A stretch of DNA of 14,739 nt from positions 1 through 14,739 of the forward strand of contig CAZXEU010000061.1 in the NCBI GenBank assembly GCA_964639665.1, given 5' to 3'. This document shows, piece after piece, positions 14,033-14,739 of this stretch. The notes beneath the pieces are model-generated. The model was given only the letters and a program-made list of their open reading frames with translations. It was not told where the DNA came from and made no database searches. Each line of letters starts with the position of its first letter. Position 1 is the first letter of the stretch. A program made the translations under genes and the position numbers. Source of the DNA: CAZXEU01 sp964639665 (GTDB taxonomy: Bacteria; Bacteroidota; Rhodothermia; Rhodothermales; Bin80).

Positions 14033-14524
14033 GTGGAATACGTGATACCTATACTGCTGATTGCCACGGGATTCGCCCTCATTCTGATAGAAGTGTACCT
14101 TGTCCCGGGCTTCAATGTCATCGGGATTCTGGGTGCACTGATGATAGTGTTTGCCATCGGATACGTGTACAGCGAATCAGGCTTGGTAGGGGGGACGGTC
14201 GCTCTTGCGGGAGCCCTGACGGGAGGAGGGTTGCTCGGCTACGTATTGTGGTCATCGGGTGCGTGGAACCGGTTCATTCTGGCGACCAATCTGCGAAAGG
14301 ATGAAGGGGAGCGGGCCAGGGAACACGCCCATCGCGCCCGACACCTGGGCAAGTCGGGCGTGGCGCTTACGCCGCTTCGGCCAACCGGCATCGTGGAGGT
14401 TGAGGGTGAGCGCATCGAGGTCGTGACGGAAGGCGAATTCATCGCCGCCGGAAGCCAGGTAAGGGTGGTGGCCATGGACAGGCGCAGGTATTTCGCGCGC
14501 CTTGATGCTGCTGCCGGCCAGTAG
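14033..14524 (+). CDS. Short NfeD protein (membrane anchor plus OB-fold domain)
   Basis: The 163-residue protein lacks the protease part. Three membrane helices (about 3-26, 30-46 and 50-74) are followed by a charged linker (RKDEGERAREHAHRARHLG) and an OB-fold tail, LTPLRPTGIVEVEGERIEV then VTEGEFIAAGSQVRVVAM. The tail is clearly related to the last domain of the preceding protein. GTG 14033 is preceded at six bases by GGAG (14023-14026), which overlaps the upstream stop codon, so the two are co-translated. Short NfeD proteins usually partner flotillin-like FloA (YqfA), whose gene often lies next to them; here the next gene is on the other strand. Confidence 0.92.
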   Translation: MEYVIPILLIATGFALILIEVYLVPGFNVIGILGALMIVFAIGYVYSESGLVGGTVALAGALTGGGLLGYVLWSSGAWNRFILATNLRKDEGERAREHAHRARHLGKSGVALTPLRPTGIVEVEGERIEVVTEGEFIAAGSQVRVVAMDRRRYFARLDAAAGQ

Positions 14525-14572
14525 CCCGATTGCTTACCGAGGCTTGTGTCGAGGCAGTCCGGGCGGGGCCTT

Positions 14573-14589
14573 ACGGAGGACACGGAGGA
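14573..14589 (+). repeat. Short tandem direct repeat between convergent genes
   Basis: ACGGAGGA occurs twice, at 14573-14580 and 14582-14589, one base apart, giving a nine-base period. It lies in the 3' region of the short nfeD gene, 48 bases after its stop. With only two copies it may be chance. A GGCTAGCC palindrome follows at 14597-14604 and no clear terminator was found. Confidence 0.3.
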
Positions 14590-14660
14590 ACGCACCGGCT
14601 AGCCTGCTTTACCAACGGTCATATCGGTAGGTTAAGGATATGACAATTGGGAGCGTATGT

Positions 14661-14739
14661 TTACTGGAGTCGGATGCGTAGCGTGCGGTTTTCGAGCCAG
14701 GGGATGGGATAGGCTGCGTCGGTATATCCGGCTGCGAGG
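14661..14739 (-). CDS. C-terminal end of a minus-strand gene, possibly an outer-membrane receptor
   Basis: Twenty-five codons are open from the window edge to a TAA at 14661-14663, with the residues GYTDAAYPIPWLENRTLRIR before the last two. The Y-x-D-x-x-YP-x-P then R-T-L-R-I-R pattern recalls the last strands of TonB-dependent receptors, which is a weak resemblance. The next frame on the same strand is also open, to TAA at 14609-14611, and ends in LPIVISLTYRYDRW, an amphipathic strand with a final aromatic residue that looks equally like the end of a beta-barrel. One of the two is the real end, or a frameshift separates them. The gene is convergent with the short nfeD. Confidence 0.4.
   Translation of the reverse strand, partial: LAAGYTDAAYPIPWLENRTLRIRLQ

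Overview
The window looks like a moderately GC-rich chromosomal segment of ordinary housekeeping character, probably from the Bacteroidota/Rhodothermota lineage. The clearest lineage hint is the enoyl-ACP reductase: its segment SQSPTKTTAGQGISGF followed by a MSPLGN-like stretch is how I remember Bacteroidota-type FabI, not the enterobacterial form. Weak or absent Shine-Dalgarno sequences in front of most genes fit that lineage. I see no rRNA, no convincing tRNA, no CRISPR array, no phage genes and no complete insertion sequence. The assignment is inference from remembered families; no search was run.

Layout. (1) 1-1104, minus strand: the N-terminal part of a helix-turn-helix protein running off the left edge, preceded by a polyphosphate kinase 2 gene. 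(2) 1190-3043, plus strand: a possible 17-residue leader ORF with the best ribosome-binding site nearby, metY (O-acetylhomoserine sulfhydrylase), and an overlapping YccU-type CoA-binding protein. (3) 3040-4029, minus strand: a protein made of two sensor-like domains and no output domain; its stop codon and that of the CoA-binding gene share one CTAG. (4) 4205-6920, plus strand: an exported glutamate-carboxypeptidase-II-like M28 metallopeptidase followed one base later by a YbaK-type aminoacyl-tRNA deacylase. (5) 6889-9426, minus strand: an exported protein of unknown function, birA (biotin ligase without a DNA-binding domain) and coaX (type III pantothenate kinase). (6) 9570-11973, plus strand: a tight cluster of inositol-phosphatase-family protein, FabI and an SH3 plus L,D-transpeptidase. 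(7) 11974-12646: an unusually long gene-free stretch rich in inverted repeats. (8) 12647-14524, plus strand: a long NfeD (membrane serine protease plus OB domain) and a short NfeD. (9) The right edge holds the 3' end of a minus-strand gene, perhaps an outer-membrane protein.

How the genes fit together. Several units are about cofactor and envelope biology: coaX and birA supply CoA and attach biotin to acetyl-CoA carboxylase, FabI completes fatty-acid elongation, the L,D-transpeptidase acts on peptidoglycan, and the NfeD pair is of the kind that works with SPFH membrane proteins. MetY and the CoA-binding protein sit in sulfur-amino-acid metabolism. No multi-gene defence or mobile system is visible.

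The least explained parts are the structured gene-free stretch at 11974-12646 (especially 12353-12459), the hairpin and 17-base palindrome upstream of birA (8541-8594 and 8655-8671), the output-less double sensor protein, the metY leader ORF, and the helix-turn-helix gene next to PPK2.
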